Shown here: positions 32,183 through 40,511 of the stretch, piece after piece
How positions within the stretch are numbered: the stretch's first letter is position 1
How the letters are laid out: each line of letters begins with the position of its first letter
Source: a virus
IMG/VR virus record: IMGVR_UViG_3300046007_013304
Location: 1-61,817 of that record
Direction: 5' to 3' (one strand)
Length of the DNA stretch: 61,817 nucleotides
The notes under the pieces: model-generated
The model's input: only the letters and a program-made list of their open reading frames with translations
The model's database searches: none
What the model was told of the DNA's origin: nothing
Made by a program: the position numbers and the translations under genes

Positions 32183-33892
32183 ATGGGATCCAGTGCAATA
32201 AGAACAATCATAATAGGAACAACTGGTCCCACGGGTCCAATAGGGCCTGTGGGTCCAATCGGACCAACAGGAACCGGAACAGGATTTACCGGTCCTAAAG
32301 GAAAGACAGCAAATTATGTTTCAACAATCATTGCTGACCAGAATTTGATAAAACTTGTGTCAGGTGACAAGACATTCATACTATATGGAACTCAAGGTGC
32401 AACTGGATATACAGGCACAATTTTTGGAAACAATTACTCAGCAGGATTGTCATTTTTCTCGTCTGCATCTGGCTATACTTTGACTTTGAGGGGAATTTCT
32501 TTCATAGGAAATCTAAGAGCAGAAATCACCGGAGATTCCATACTGGTAACTCCGATTGATGTATCGTATGGTGTAACACTATCCGGCAATCAAACAGACT
32601 CGACGGTATTGTTCTCAAAAACAGATTCAGTGATAGATTCAACCAGAATCAAATATGGAAAAACATATGGAGAGTTTTCTTTCAGCAATGTCTCAGGAAT
32701 AACTCAAACATCATCACAAGTCTATGCAAATATACGAGGCAATGTAATAGATGTTCCATCTGGATCAAATGATCTTATTTTGGGATTGACTACAGGAGCG
32801 ATCTATAAGATCAATACACCACTTGGTCTTTCCGGATTTACTCTGGATTCTTCTCTTTACAATGATAATGAATTGTTATCTGTAACTTTCTTTGTAGAAG
32901 GAAATGGATTCTCACAATTCCCGACAAATGTTTATTTTGAAGATACACCGTATTCCTCAAATTTTGGTTGTGGCACAAACATCATGAACTTGATGACACC
33001 CAATAAAGGAAAATCGTGGTATGCCACCATAATAGAGCGTGGTTATGGTGCGACATTGTGTTCTGGATTTGACGGAGTTGGATCTTGTTGCTACTCTCAG
33101 GGAAAAACTCTAGTTTGTTCTGAGTATGTGACCGAAGACTGGTGTAAAAAAAACAATGGATCTTTTAATTTGTTCACTGCTTGCAGTTCTACATGCGGAG
33201 CCACTGCGATATGTTGTTCTAATGGACAGTGTGTCTCTGGTGTTTCTGAAAGTGAATGCGAATATTTTGGTGGCAAATATTATCTTGGTATTGCATGTGA
33301 TGGAATTGAATATACCTCCGATGATGACAACACAGTAAGACAATGTTACGATTCAACAAAACCAGTGACATCTTGCTGTACGGGAGTTACTTGCATTTCG
33401 GATGTTACCTTTAAAGTGTGTGAGGAATATTATGGCGGCATAGGATTTGTTGGAAATTGTTGCGACTGTGAATGCAAGGATGGCGTAAGAGTGGAAATTT
33501 CTGGTGCCTGCTGTGTGTCTGAAACAAAAACATGTCAGAATGTTACGCCAACAGAATGCTCTAAACTTGGTGGAATATTCTTCGGAAAGAATACAACATG
33601 TAATACCATTGACTGTGGATTTGATGTTCCCGTAACTCTTGGATCTTGCTGCTATCCAGATAAACCCTGTGTTGATAATATTGATGAAAAAAATTGTTTT
33701 GGAATTTTTTATCCAAATTCCACATGCGATGTATCCTGTGGAAAAATAAAGGAAAAAGAAATTCAAGAAACAGATCTTTCAAAAGATCAAATTGTTAATG
33801 TTGCTATAAATGATCAAAGATACGATATAATCTGTGGGGGAAATCCAGACCCATGTATAGAATTTAAAGATGATAATATAGAAGCCCTATAA
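32183..33892 (+). CDS. Collagen-like and Cys-rich fibre protein 3
   Basis: 569 residues, with GAGGCA before the ATG. The N-terminus (SSAIRTIIIGTTGPTGPIGP) is close to that of the previous protein, with collagen-like repeats up to about residue 45. A beta-rich middle follows, and from about residue 300 the longest Cys-rich region of the set, with five or so repeat units (GSCCYSQG, AICCSNGQC, GACCVSETKTC, GSCCYPDKPC). The C-terminus lacks cysteines. Gene duplication within the cluster is the simplest origin. Confidence 0.75.
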   Translation: MGSSAIRTIIIGTTGPTGPIGPVGPIGPTGTGTGFTGPKGKTANYVSTIIADQNLIKLVSGDKTFILYGTQGATGYTGTIFGNNYSAGLSFFSSASGYTLTLRGISFIGNLRAEITGDSILVTPIDVSYGVTLSGNQTDSTVLFSKTDSVIDSTRIKYGKTYGEFSFSNVSGITQTSSQVYANIRGNVIDVPSGSNDLILGLTTGAIYKINTPLGLSGFTLDSSLYNDNELLSVTFFVEGNGFSQFPTNVYFEDTPYSSNFGCGTNIMNLMTPNKGKSWYATIIERGYGATLCSGFDGVGSCCYSQGKTLVCSEYVTEDWCKKNNGSFNLFTACSSTCGATAICCSNGQCVSGVSESECEYFGGKYYLGIACDGIEYTSDDDNTVRQCYDSTKPVTSCCTGVTCISDVTFKVCEEYYGGIGFVGNCCDCECKDGVRVEISGACCVSETKTCQNVTPTECSKLGGIFFGKNTTCNTIDCGFDVPVTLGSCCYPDKPCVDNIDEKNCFGIFYPNSTCDVSCGKIKEKEIQETDLSKDQIVNVAINDQRYDIICGGNPDPCIEFKDDNIEAL

Positions 33893-33895
33893 ATA
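33888..33895 (+). promoter_or_regulatory. Consensus late promoter TATAAATA
   Basis: A perfect box over the stop codon of fibre gene 3, 15 bases before the ATG at 33911. It gives the Cys-rich-only gene its own late start. Confidence 0.7.
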
Positions 33896-33910
33896 TTTTA
33901 AGTTATTACC

Positions 33911-34648
33911 ATGTCAATTCACTTCAGATCAAGAATTCAATCTCCGATAAATTACTCCACTTACCTTTTTCCTGGGGTGAGTGGTTGTTGCTGTACTGGG
34001 TCAAGTGAAGATGGTGCTGTTCCTTTTGAATCTACATTTGGTGCCTGTAATGCATTGAATGGGTATTTTTCAATGAGTCCTGACTGTAAAAATTCATGTT
34101 TTCCAAAAGGAAAAACAGGATGTTGCTGTGCATCTTTCTATTCAGGAATGTCAGATGGGATAGAAAAAACACAATGCGAGGATCTGAATGGAATATGGTC
34201 CAGCTCTCCTTGCAAGGATCTAGACTCTGAAAAATTTTGCATAACTGGCGACAAAGATATAAGATTGAAGAAAAAATGCTGCGGATATACTTTAATCGAT
34301 GGATCTGTCGAATCCAGGTGTTACTCTGTCGATACCGAAGAAGAATGTTCAAAATTGACCGTCAAAGGATATACTCCTATTTTCTATGAGACCGGTGAAA
34401 CTTGTCAAACAAATCCTGAATGTCCGTCAATAATTGAGAATAAAAAACCAAACAACACAACATTCCTTACAGGTGTAATTGAAAAAGACACATACGGAAA
34501 TTGCTGCATTCAGGGAATTCCTTGCAGATGCATAGAAACAATAAGCTTCTACGATTGTGATAAATTGAATGGGTCTTTTTATCTTCTCGGTGACAAAGAA
34601 TTTTCTTGCTCCGAATGTGAAAGAAATTGCACGAACGGAGAACCGTAA
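33911..34648 (+). CDS. Cys-rich repeat protein without collagen stem
   Basis: 245 residues with 26 cysteines, by my count. The protein consists mostly of units like those at the ends of the three preceding proteins (SGCCCTG, GACNALNGYF, TGCCCAS, QCEDLNGIW, YGNCCIQGIPC, DCDKLNGSF). There is no signal peptide and no Gly-x-y stem. It may cap or join the fibre ends. It shares one base with the next start (TAATG). Confidence 0.7.
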   Translation: MSIHFRSRIQSPINYSTYLFPGVSGCCCTGSSEDGAVPFESTFGACNALNGYFSMSPDCKNSCFPKGKTGCCCASFYSGMSDGIEKTQCEDLNGIWSSSPCKDLDSEKFCITGDKDIRLKKKCCGYTLIDGSVESRCYSVDTEEECSKLTVKGYTPIFYETGETCQTNPECPSIIENKKPNNTTFLTGVIEKDTYGNCCIQGIPCRCIETISFYDCDKLNGSFYLLGDKEFSCSECERNCTNGEP

Positions 34649-35277
34649 TGGAGAGTCCAATATATCCAAATTCTGTTCCAGTTCCTTTGACATTTTATAG
34701 AGGTGGTGTAAATATTGGGGTTTTCAATCCCGGTCCTCCTGTAACACCATCGGGTTCTATAGTTTTTGGAAATCCTTCCACAGGAAAAGCAGAAGACTAC
34801 AGAACAGATGGAGAAGGAACAGGCGAATCAAAATACGCTTGGGTCTTAATTTTAGCACCAAAAGACATAAACTTTATAACAAATCCTTTACAAGAACCAG
34901 TATCAGTCAATACTTCATCTTATGATGGTTATTTCAATAAAAGCCAATATGATCAAAATCAAATGAAACAATTAAATCTGTATGCTCCTGGAGGATATAG
35001 AGATTGGTATGTTCCCAGTACCGACGAGTTGGCTTTCATAGCAAAAAATTTGCCACAAAATTTTGATTTAGGTTTTAGGTTTTATGGAATGAAAGAAAAA
35101 GAGTATGTTTCTTCCACATATATTGTGCAAAATTCAAGCAAAAATATAGAAAAAAAGGTATCATTGATATTGGCACAATCATTTGATGAGCCTACATATG
35201 GTGATACTTTCTTGGTTTCAGACACCAAGCAAATGCCAGTAAGACTTGTAAGAAAAGTTCCAGTATACATTATTTGA
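34648..35277 (+). CDS. Tail-tip protein with Lcl/DUF1566-like domain
   Basis: 209 residues from the ATG at 34648, overlapping the previous stop by one base. The segment APGGYRDWYVPSTDELAFIAKNL (near residue 120) has the G-[YW]-x-D-W-x-[VL]-P-[ST]-x-x-E-L signature of DUF1566/Lcl C-terminal domains, found in surface-exposed proteins and phage fibres. It probably belongs to the adsorption apparatus. The first 60 residues are Pro/Gly-rich. Confidence 0.65.
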   Translation: MESPIYPNSVPVPLTFYRGGVNIGVFNPGPPVTPSGSIVFGNPSTGKAEDYRTDGEGTGESKYAWVLILAPKDINFITNPLQEPVSVNTSSYDGYFNKSQYDQNQMKQLNLYAPGGYRDWYVPSTDELAFIAKNLPQNFDLGFRFYGMKEKEYVSSTYIVQNSSKNIEKKVSLILAQSFDEPTYGDTFLVSDTKQMPVRLVRKVPVYII

Positions 35278-35286
35278 GGTATAATC

Positions 35287-35877
35287 ATGTCAGAAAACAA
35301 AGGTTGTGGTTGTGGTAAGAAAAACGCTCCTCCGACACCAGCTTCCCCTGTTACGGAACAGAGCGATCAGTCGCAGCAACAAGAATTTAGAAATGCTGAA
35401 CCAGTTGATGGCGGACTAAAAAAAAAATTAACAATGATTCAAAGTTTCGCAACATCAATAGCATCCCGGGGAATCAGCGACAACAAAGTCAACAAAGCAG
35501 AAAAACAACTCCGGGTATTGGGATGTTTCGGCAACAAACACTCAGGCGGAATCCTCCCTCCATGTGAACATTTGAAGAAAAGTGAAGTCCAAGAAGGACA
35601 ATACTATTGTGGTGCTTGCGGGTGTGGCGACAAAAAGATGACTTGGTTGTTAGCCAATGGGGAAGAATATTCCAAGTTGGATTATCCAAAATTGCATTGT
35701 CCTCTCGGAATGCCTGGTTTCAGTAATTACACTGAAGCTGAGGAACATGAATCTGTTCCGCCAATAACCAGAAAACATTTTATCGAGAACATGTCATTGG
35801 CTGATGTGGCATCTGTTCAAGTAACTCTTCCTGAAATGCCCATACAGACCGAAGAGCTTCCAAAAAACCAAGAATAA
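35287..35877 (+). CDS. Cys-cluster protein, metal-binding candidate
   Basis: 196 residues. The N-terminus ENKGCGCGKKN has a CxC pair. The central part has C-x-x-H and C-x-x-C-x-C patterns (LPPCEHLKK, YYCGACGCGDKK, then LHCPLG), typical of zinc or iron-sulfur binding. The rest is polar. It sits between the fibre block and the neck genes. No known family; a tail or assembly factor is possible. Confidence 0.6.
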   Translation: MSENKGCGCGKKNAPPTPASPVTEQSDQSQQQEFRNAEPVDGGLKKKLTMIQSFATSIASRGISDNKVNKAEKQLRVLGCFGNKHSGGILPPCEHLKKSEVQEGQYYCGACGCGDKKMTWLLANGEEYSKLDYPKLHCPLGMPGFSNYTEAEEHESVPPITRKHFIENMSLADVASVQVTLPEMPIQTEELPKNQE

Positions 35878-35884
35878 ATTCTAC

Positions 35885-35891
35885 CTAAATA
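35885..35891 (+). promoter_or_regulatory. Late promoter box CTAAATA
   Basis: 14 bases before the ATG at 35905; it starts the neck-terminase transcript. The leader would be about eight bases with only a weak GGTG. Confidence 0.55.
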
Positions 35892-35904
35892 ATTCCGGTG
35901 CAAT

Positions 35905-36720
35905 ATGCCGGATAATAGAATACAAACAAGAGATCAACTAATCGAATATGCATTCAGGGCTCTGGGAAAACCAGTAATAGATGTCAATGTTGATTGGCAA
36001 CAGGCATCTGATCGTCTGGATGATGCTCTGCAATTGTTTGCAGAGCGTCATTTTGACGGTGTTGTGATCGGATATTTGCCATACAAAGTTACTGAGGAAG
36101 ATCAGGCAAGAAAGTATATTTTTTCAGACAATATAGGACCACCCAGTGGAGTCACAGGAGATCGTCCTACCGGACAGGATATAGTATCGATTGTAAGAAT
36201 ATTCCAATATGACCCGATAAGCTCATCGAATAATATGTTTAATATCAAGTATCAATGGGCTTTGTCTGATTATTTTCAGATAAACAGAGGTCTGTATGGA
36301 ACACAAGATCTTCCCATTGCGAATTACGACAATGCAATGAGATACATCACATTGATGAATCAATACTTCTCACCCGAGAAGTCATTTCAGTTCACCAAAT
36401 CATCAAACAGAATTTCAATCAATACCGATTGGTCAACTGATCTGAAGCCCGGACAAGCATTGATGTTTGAAGCATATTTAGCACTCGATCCGGATACTTA
36501 CACTGAAATATACAATGATCGTATACTCAAGAAATATCTTGTTCAATTAATAAAGAGACAATGGGGCATAAATTTGTCAAAATATGAAAACACCCCATTG
36601 CCCGGTGGCGGTACTCTTCGTGGAGCAGCCATGTATCAAGAAGCACAAAACGAAATAGACAAGATAGAAGCTGAAATTTATACCGCGTTCGAAGGTCCAC
36701 CGACCTTCCAGATGGGCTGA
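35905..36720 (+). CDS. 13: Neck protein gp13
   Basis: 271 residues (T4 gp13 is 309). The pattern of gp13 is clear: RDQLIEYAFRALGKPVIDVNVDWQQASDRLDDALQLF at the start, and later KKYLVQLIKRQWGINLSKYENTPLPGG. gp13 sits at the portal exit with gp14 and closes the filled head so that the tail can dock. It is followed after three bases by gp14, as in T4. Confidence 0.9.
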   Translation: MPDNRIQTRDQLIEYAFRALGKPVIDVNVDWQQASDRLDDALQLFAERHFDGVVIGYLPYKVTEEDQARKYIFSDNIGPPSGVTGDRPTGQDIVSIVRIFQYDPISSSNNMFNIKYQWALSDYFQINRGLYGTQDLPIANYDNAMRYITLMNQYFSPEKSFQFTKSSNRISINTDWSTDLKPGQALMFEAYLALDPDTYTEIYNDRILKKYLVQLIKRQWGINLSKYENTPLPGGGTLRGAAMYQEAQNEIDKIEAEIYTAFEGPPTFQMG

Positions 36721-36723
36721 TGA

Positions 36724-37674
36724 ATGGCAACAAATCCATTTTTCAATCAAAAACATCCGGGAGAACAGCAACTCCTAGAAAAAATGACGATCGAACAGAT
36801 AAAAATGTTTGGTCAAGACATGACATATGTTCCCCGTGAAATGATAAAAGAAGATAAACTTTTTGGTGAGGGAAAATGGTATAAATTTCAAGATGCATTT
36901 CCGATTGAGATGTACATAGAATCCGTGAATGGATTCGAGGGTGCGGGTGATCTCATATCAAAATTTGGATTGCAGGTCAAGGACAGAATAACACTGATAA
37001 TGTCACAAAAAAGATTTGCTCAGGAAGTGACCTCGATCAGGACAGACATAAAAAGACCCAGAGAAGGTGATTTAATATTCATGCCTCTCTCGAATTCTCT
37101 TTTTGAGATAAACTTCGTGGAACACGAAGTTCCATTTTACTTTCATGGAAAAAATTACACATACAAGATAACCTGTGAACTTTTCACTTACGATCATTCC
37201 AAGATGGATACCGGAGTCACCGAGATCGATATCATCGAAGAAGAAAGACACTCAATTCCAAAATTACTTTATGTCAAAAGAATTTCTGGGATTACATATT
37301 ATGGTTTCTATGAAGGAGAAACAGTCAAACAATATCTCGAAAATTCGGAATCGCTTGGTGATATAACCGGATCTGCGATATCGACTGGAGTATTGGTTCA
37401 ATATAACGGCATTTCTGGAACCACGGCTATCTCTGCGGCTTATGTGACGACAAAGGATGCTTTTGGTGTCACCGGAGCAACATATATTCTATATGGCGAA
37501 TCATCCGGTGCCAAACAATACATTAGCGGAATCACAGCATCAAATACCCTTATACCATATAACTCTCTTATGGGCGAGAATTTCGGAGATAATGACATTA
37601 CTGCTCTTGAGGCTAAAAAAGATAACATCATAAATTATTGTGAAACAGATCCATTCTCAGAAGGAACACCATAA
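36724..37674 (+). CDS. 14: Neck protein gp14 with inserted Gly/Thr-rich region
   Basis: 316 residues (T4 gp14 is 256). The N-terminal part (LEKMTIEQIKMFGQDMTYVPRE, then YFHGKNYTYKITCELFTYDHS) and the end (CETDPFSEG) fit gp14. Between them, about 188-290, lies a Gly/Thr/Tyr-rich beta region resembling the fibre shafts of this phage, which looks like an insertion. gp14 binds gp13 and joins head to tail. One-base overlap with gp15 (TAATG). Confidence 0.85.
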   Translation: MATNPFFNQKHPGEQQLLEKMTIEQIKMFGQDMTYVPREMIKEDKLFGEGKWYKFQDAFPIEMYIESVNGFEGAGDLISKFGLQVKDRITLIMSQKRFAQEVTSIRTDIKRPREGDLIFMPLSNSLFEINFVEHEVPFYFHGKNYTYKITCELFTYDHSKMDTGVTEIDIIEEERHSIPKLLYVKRISGITYYGFYEGETVKQYLENSESLGDITGSAISTGVLVQYNGISGTTAISAAYVTTKDAFGVTGATYILYGESSGAKQYISGITASNTLIPYNSLMGENFGDNDITALEAKKDNIINYCETDPFSEGTP

Positions 37675-38360
37675 TGTTCGGACAATATTATAATGAGTCG
37701 GTAAGAAAATTGGTAGTGGCATTTGGAAATCTTTTCAATGAGGTTTACATAGCAAAGACCAAAGATGATAATTCTACGACACGCCTGAGAATTCCTTTGA
37801 CATACAGTCCAAAAGAAAAGTTCTATAGAAGAATTCGAGAACCCGGGACCATAACCGAAAATACAAGAGTTCAAATAGACTTGCCTAGACTTTGTTTCTC
37901 GATCAAAACCGTCGAATACGACACCGCAAGAAAACTGAATAAAATAAATGAACGCAGGGTAAGAGATCCGTCTGATAATAAAATTTACACGGTAAATAAA
38001 ATAGTTCCTTATAATTTTGTTTTCGAGTTGACTTCTTTTTGCAGAAGCATAGATGAAAATCTTCAAATAATGGAACAAATACTTCCAAATTTTGCACCGG
38101 AATTGGTCCAAACCATAAATTTCAATAAATCATACGAATCTGTGAATGTTCCGTTTATTTTAGATGCAATGACTCAATTTGAGGATACTGAAGGCTCATT
38201 CGAAGAAAGAAGATTGTTGCTCAACACATATACTATTACAGCAAAATCATATGTTTTTGGTCCTGTAGAAGAAACACCAAATGTAATTCAATCGTTTGCA
38301 TTTACCATAGACAATCTTACTGTTACCGGCGGAAATATCAATATAACAATTCAGGAGTAA
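37674..38360 (+). CDS. 15: Tail sheath stabiliser/terminator gp15
   Basis: 228 residues (T4 gp15 is 272). It begins MFGQYYNESVRKLVVAFGNLFNEVYIAK, the typical gp15 start, followed by RLRIPLTYSPKEKFYRR and ELTSFCRSIDENLQIMEQILPNFAPEL. gp15 forms a ring at the top of the tail and contacts the neck. Gene order 13-14-15-16-17 is as in T4. Confidence 0.9.
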   Translation: MFGQYYNESVRKLVVAFGNLFNEVYIAKTKDDNSTTRLRIPLTYSPKEKFYRRIREPGTITENTRVQIDLPRLCFSIKTVEYDTARKLNKINERRVRDPSDNKIYTVNKIVPYNFVFELTSFCRSIDENLQIMEQILPNFAPELVQTINFNKSYESVNVPFILDAMTQFEDTEGSFEERRLLLNTYTITAKSYVFGPVEETPNVIQSFAFTIDNLTVTGGNINITIQE

Positions 38361-38362
38361 TT

Positions 38363-38812
38363 ATGAGTTTAGAAAAAATAGGTGATGCTCTTGGCATTCC
38401 TTTTGTCACCAGTGAAGAAAAATCGTTGTCAGAACCGGTAAAAGTTTCTCAACCGAAAGACGATAAAACGGATTCGGATTTCCAAGAAGTCAGAAAAAAT
38501 CTCAGAAATCTAATAGCCACGGGCGAAGAGGCTATTGAGGGGATACTCAAGGTTGCTCAAGAAGGAGATTCCCCTAGAGCATATGAAGTTGCAGCAACTC
38601 TCATAAAAACAGTCTCGGAAATAAACAAAGATATCATTGACATACATCAAAGAATGAAAAGCATGGAACAAACGAAAGTTGTACAAAACAATACGACAAA
38701 CAATTCAATATTCGTGGGTTCCACATCAGATCTTCAGGATCTGATAAACAGTGCAAGAAGCAGAAAAAAAGCATTGACTGAAATCAAACTGGAAGAAAAA
38801 GATGGCGAATAA
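38363..38812 (+). CDS. 16: Small terminase subunit gp16
   Basis: 149 residues (T4 gp16 is 164). The central coiled-coil (LIATGEEAIEGILKVAQEGDSPRAYEVAATLIKTVSEINKD) is the gp16 signature. It regulates the large terminase and recognises the packaging substrate. It overlaps the large subunit gene by 11 bases. Confidence 0.9.
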   Translation: MSLEKIGDALGIPFVTSEEKSLSEPVKVSQPKDDKTDSDFQEVRKNLRNLIATGEEAIEGILKVAQEGDSPRAYEVAATLIKTVSEINKDIIDIHQRMKSMEQTKVVQNNTTNNSIFVGSTSDLQDLINSARSRKKALTEIKLEEKDGE

Positions 38813-40469
38813 AAGATCTCTTGAGGGTTATAGGGACAATGTAAACCTGAAACCATATGGTGTAAAGGTAAATTTTACCCCGGAGCAAGTTGAAGAATAT
38901 GTCAAATGTGCTTCTGACCCGATTTATTTTGCCACTCGCTACATGAAAGCGGTCTCTCTTGATGAAGGACTAATTCCATATCATCCGTATCCTTATCAAA
39001 AAAATATGATTGAAACTTGTGCAAACAACAGGTTCGTCATATGCAAGCTCCCCCGTCAAAGTGGTAAAACATTGACTATGTGTGCTTATCTTCTCTGGAA
39101 TGTGATGTTCAATCAGGATATCAATGTTGCAGTTCTTGCAAACAAGAAAACAATCGCCTATGAAATTTTGGAAAGAATCAAGAACGCATACCAATACATT
39201 CCAAAATGGCTCCAGCAAGGAGTGAAGGAATGGAATAAGGGATCCATAGTGTTGGAAAACGGTTCTCGCGTCATAGCATCCGCAACAAGCTCATCCGCCG
39301 TCCGTGGTCTGTCTTTGAACATCATTTATCTGGACGAATTTGCCCACATTCCAAACAACATAGCCGAAGATTTCTTCTCCAGCGTTTACCCTACGATCTC
39401 TGCAGGTAAGGACACTAAAGTCATCATTACCAGCACACCTAGGGGACTGAACAAGTTTTATCAGTTGTGGAAGGGTGCCACAAAGAAAAAGGGAGAAGAA
39501 GGAAAAAACGAATTTATACCAATTGAGGTTTCTTGGAGAGATGTTCCAAAATATCCCGGTGGACCGCTTCGCGACGATAAATGGATGATGGAAACGATAG
39601 CAAATACCAGTCTTGAGCAGTTCAATCAGGAATATAATACTGAATTTTTGGGATCTACAAATACCCTAATAGCATCGTGGAAACTGAGTTCCATGAATTG
39701 GTCAAAGCCAATAAAAACACATAAAGACGGATTGATGATATACGAGGAACCAAAACCGGATCATATTTACATTTTGACGGTCGATGTGGCTAGAGGCATA
39801 GGAAAAGATTATAGTGCATTCACGGTTGTAGACGCAAGCGTATCTCCATATAAACTTGTCGCAAAATACAGGAATAATTTAATTCCTCCTCTTGTGTTCC
39901 CAAATATCATAGAATCTGTGGCAAGATTGTATAATAATTCGTGGGTTCTGGTCGAAGTAAACGACATAGGTGGTCAGGTTGTTGATATTCTTCATTCTGA
40001 ATTGGAATATGAAAATATAGTTTCTACCATCGCAAAGGGAAGAAAAGGTCAAGTCGTAAGTGGTGGGTTCGGAAAAGGCAACAAACTTCAGGGAGTCAGA
40101 ACAACCGTGGCGTTGAAAAAAACCGGCTGTTCAATTCTCAAAAATTTGGTCGAACAGGATCGATTAATTATTGAGGATCAGGACATTGTTGACGAATTAA
40201 TGACATTTGTGTCTCATGGAGAGATGGGGTGGAAAGCTGAAGATGGTCACTCGGACGATTTGGTAATGTGTCTAATATTATTTTCTTGGCTTTGCAGACA
40301 ACAATATTTCAAAGACATGACCTCGATCGACATCCGAAAAGGAATGATGGAGGATGAAATAGAGGATATTGAGAATGAATTGACTCCTTTTGGGTTCATG
40401 GCTACAGGATCTGAGATAGAAACTGAAATTTTGGACGGAAATGACTATTGGAAGGCTAGTTCAGGCTAA
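38802..40469 (+). CDS. 17: Large terminase subunit gp17
   Basis: 555 residues (T4 gp17 is 610). The ATPase domain has Walker A LPRQSGKT (83-90) and Walker B IIYLDE (174-179). The coupling motif (TSTPRG) follows. The nuclease domain begins with LTVDVARGIGKDYSAF (D328) and has further acids in VEVNDIGG and GHSDDLV. It drives DNA into the prohead and cuts the concatemer. All motifs look intact. Confidence 0.95.
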   Translation: MANKRSLEGYRDNVNLKPYGVKVNFTPEQVEEYVKCASDPIYFATRYMKAVSLDEGLIPYHPYPYQKNMIETCANNRFVICKLPRQSGKTLTMCAYLLWNVMFNQDINVAVLANKKTIAYEILERIKNAYQYIPKWLQQGVKEWNKGSIVLENGSRVIASATSSSAVRGLSLNIIYLDEFAHIPNNIAEDFFSSVYPTISAGKDTKVIITSTPRGLNKFYQLWKGATKKKGEEGKNEFIPIEVSWRDVPKYPGGPLRDDKWMMETIANTSLEQFNQEYNTEFLGSTNTLIASWKLSSMNWSKPIKTHKDGLMIYEEPKPDHIYILTVDVARGIGKDYSAFTVVDASVSPYKLVAKYRNNLIPPLVFPNIIESVARLYNNSWVLVEVNDIGGQVVDILHSELEYENIVSTIAKGRKGQVVSGGFGKGNKLQGVRTTVALKKTGCSILKNLVEQDRLIIEDQDIVDELMTFVSHGEMGWKAEDGHSDDLVMCLILFSWLCRQQYFKDMTSIDIRKGMMEDEIEDIENELTPFGFMATGSEIETEILDGNDYWKASSG

Positions 40470-40480
40470 TTCAAAAGAAT

Positions 40481-40488
40481 AATAAATA
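40481..40488 (+). promoter_or_regulatory. Late promoter box AATAAATA
   Basis: 23 bases before the sheath ATG, with AAAAAGGAG in the leader; a standard strong late start. Confidence 0.7.
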
Positions 40489-40511
40489 AATCAGTAGAAA
40501 AAGGAGAAAAA

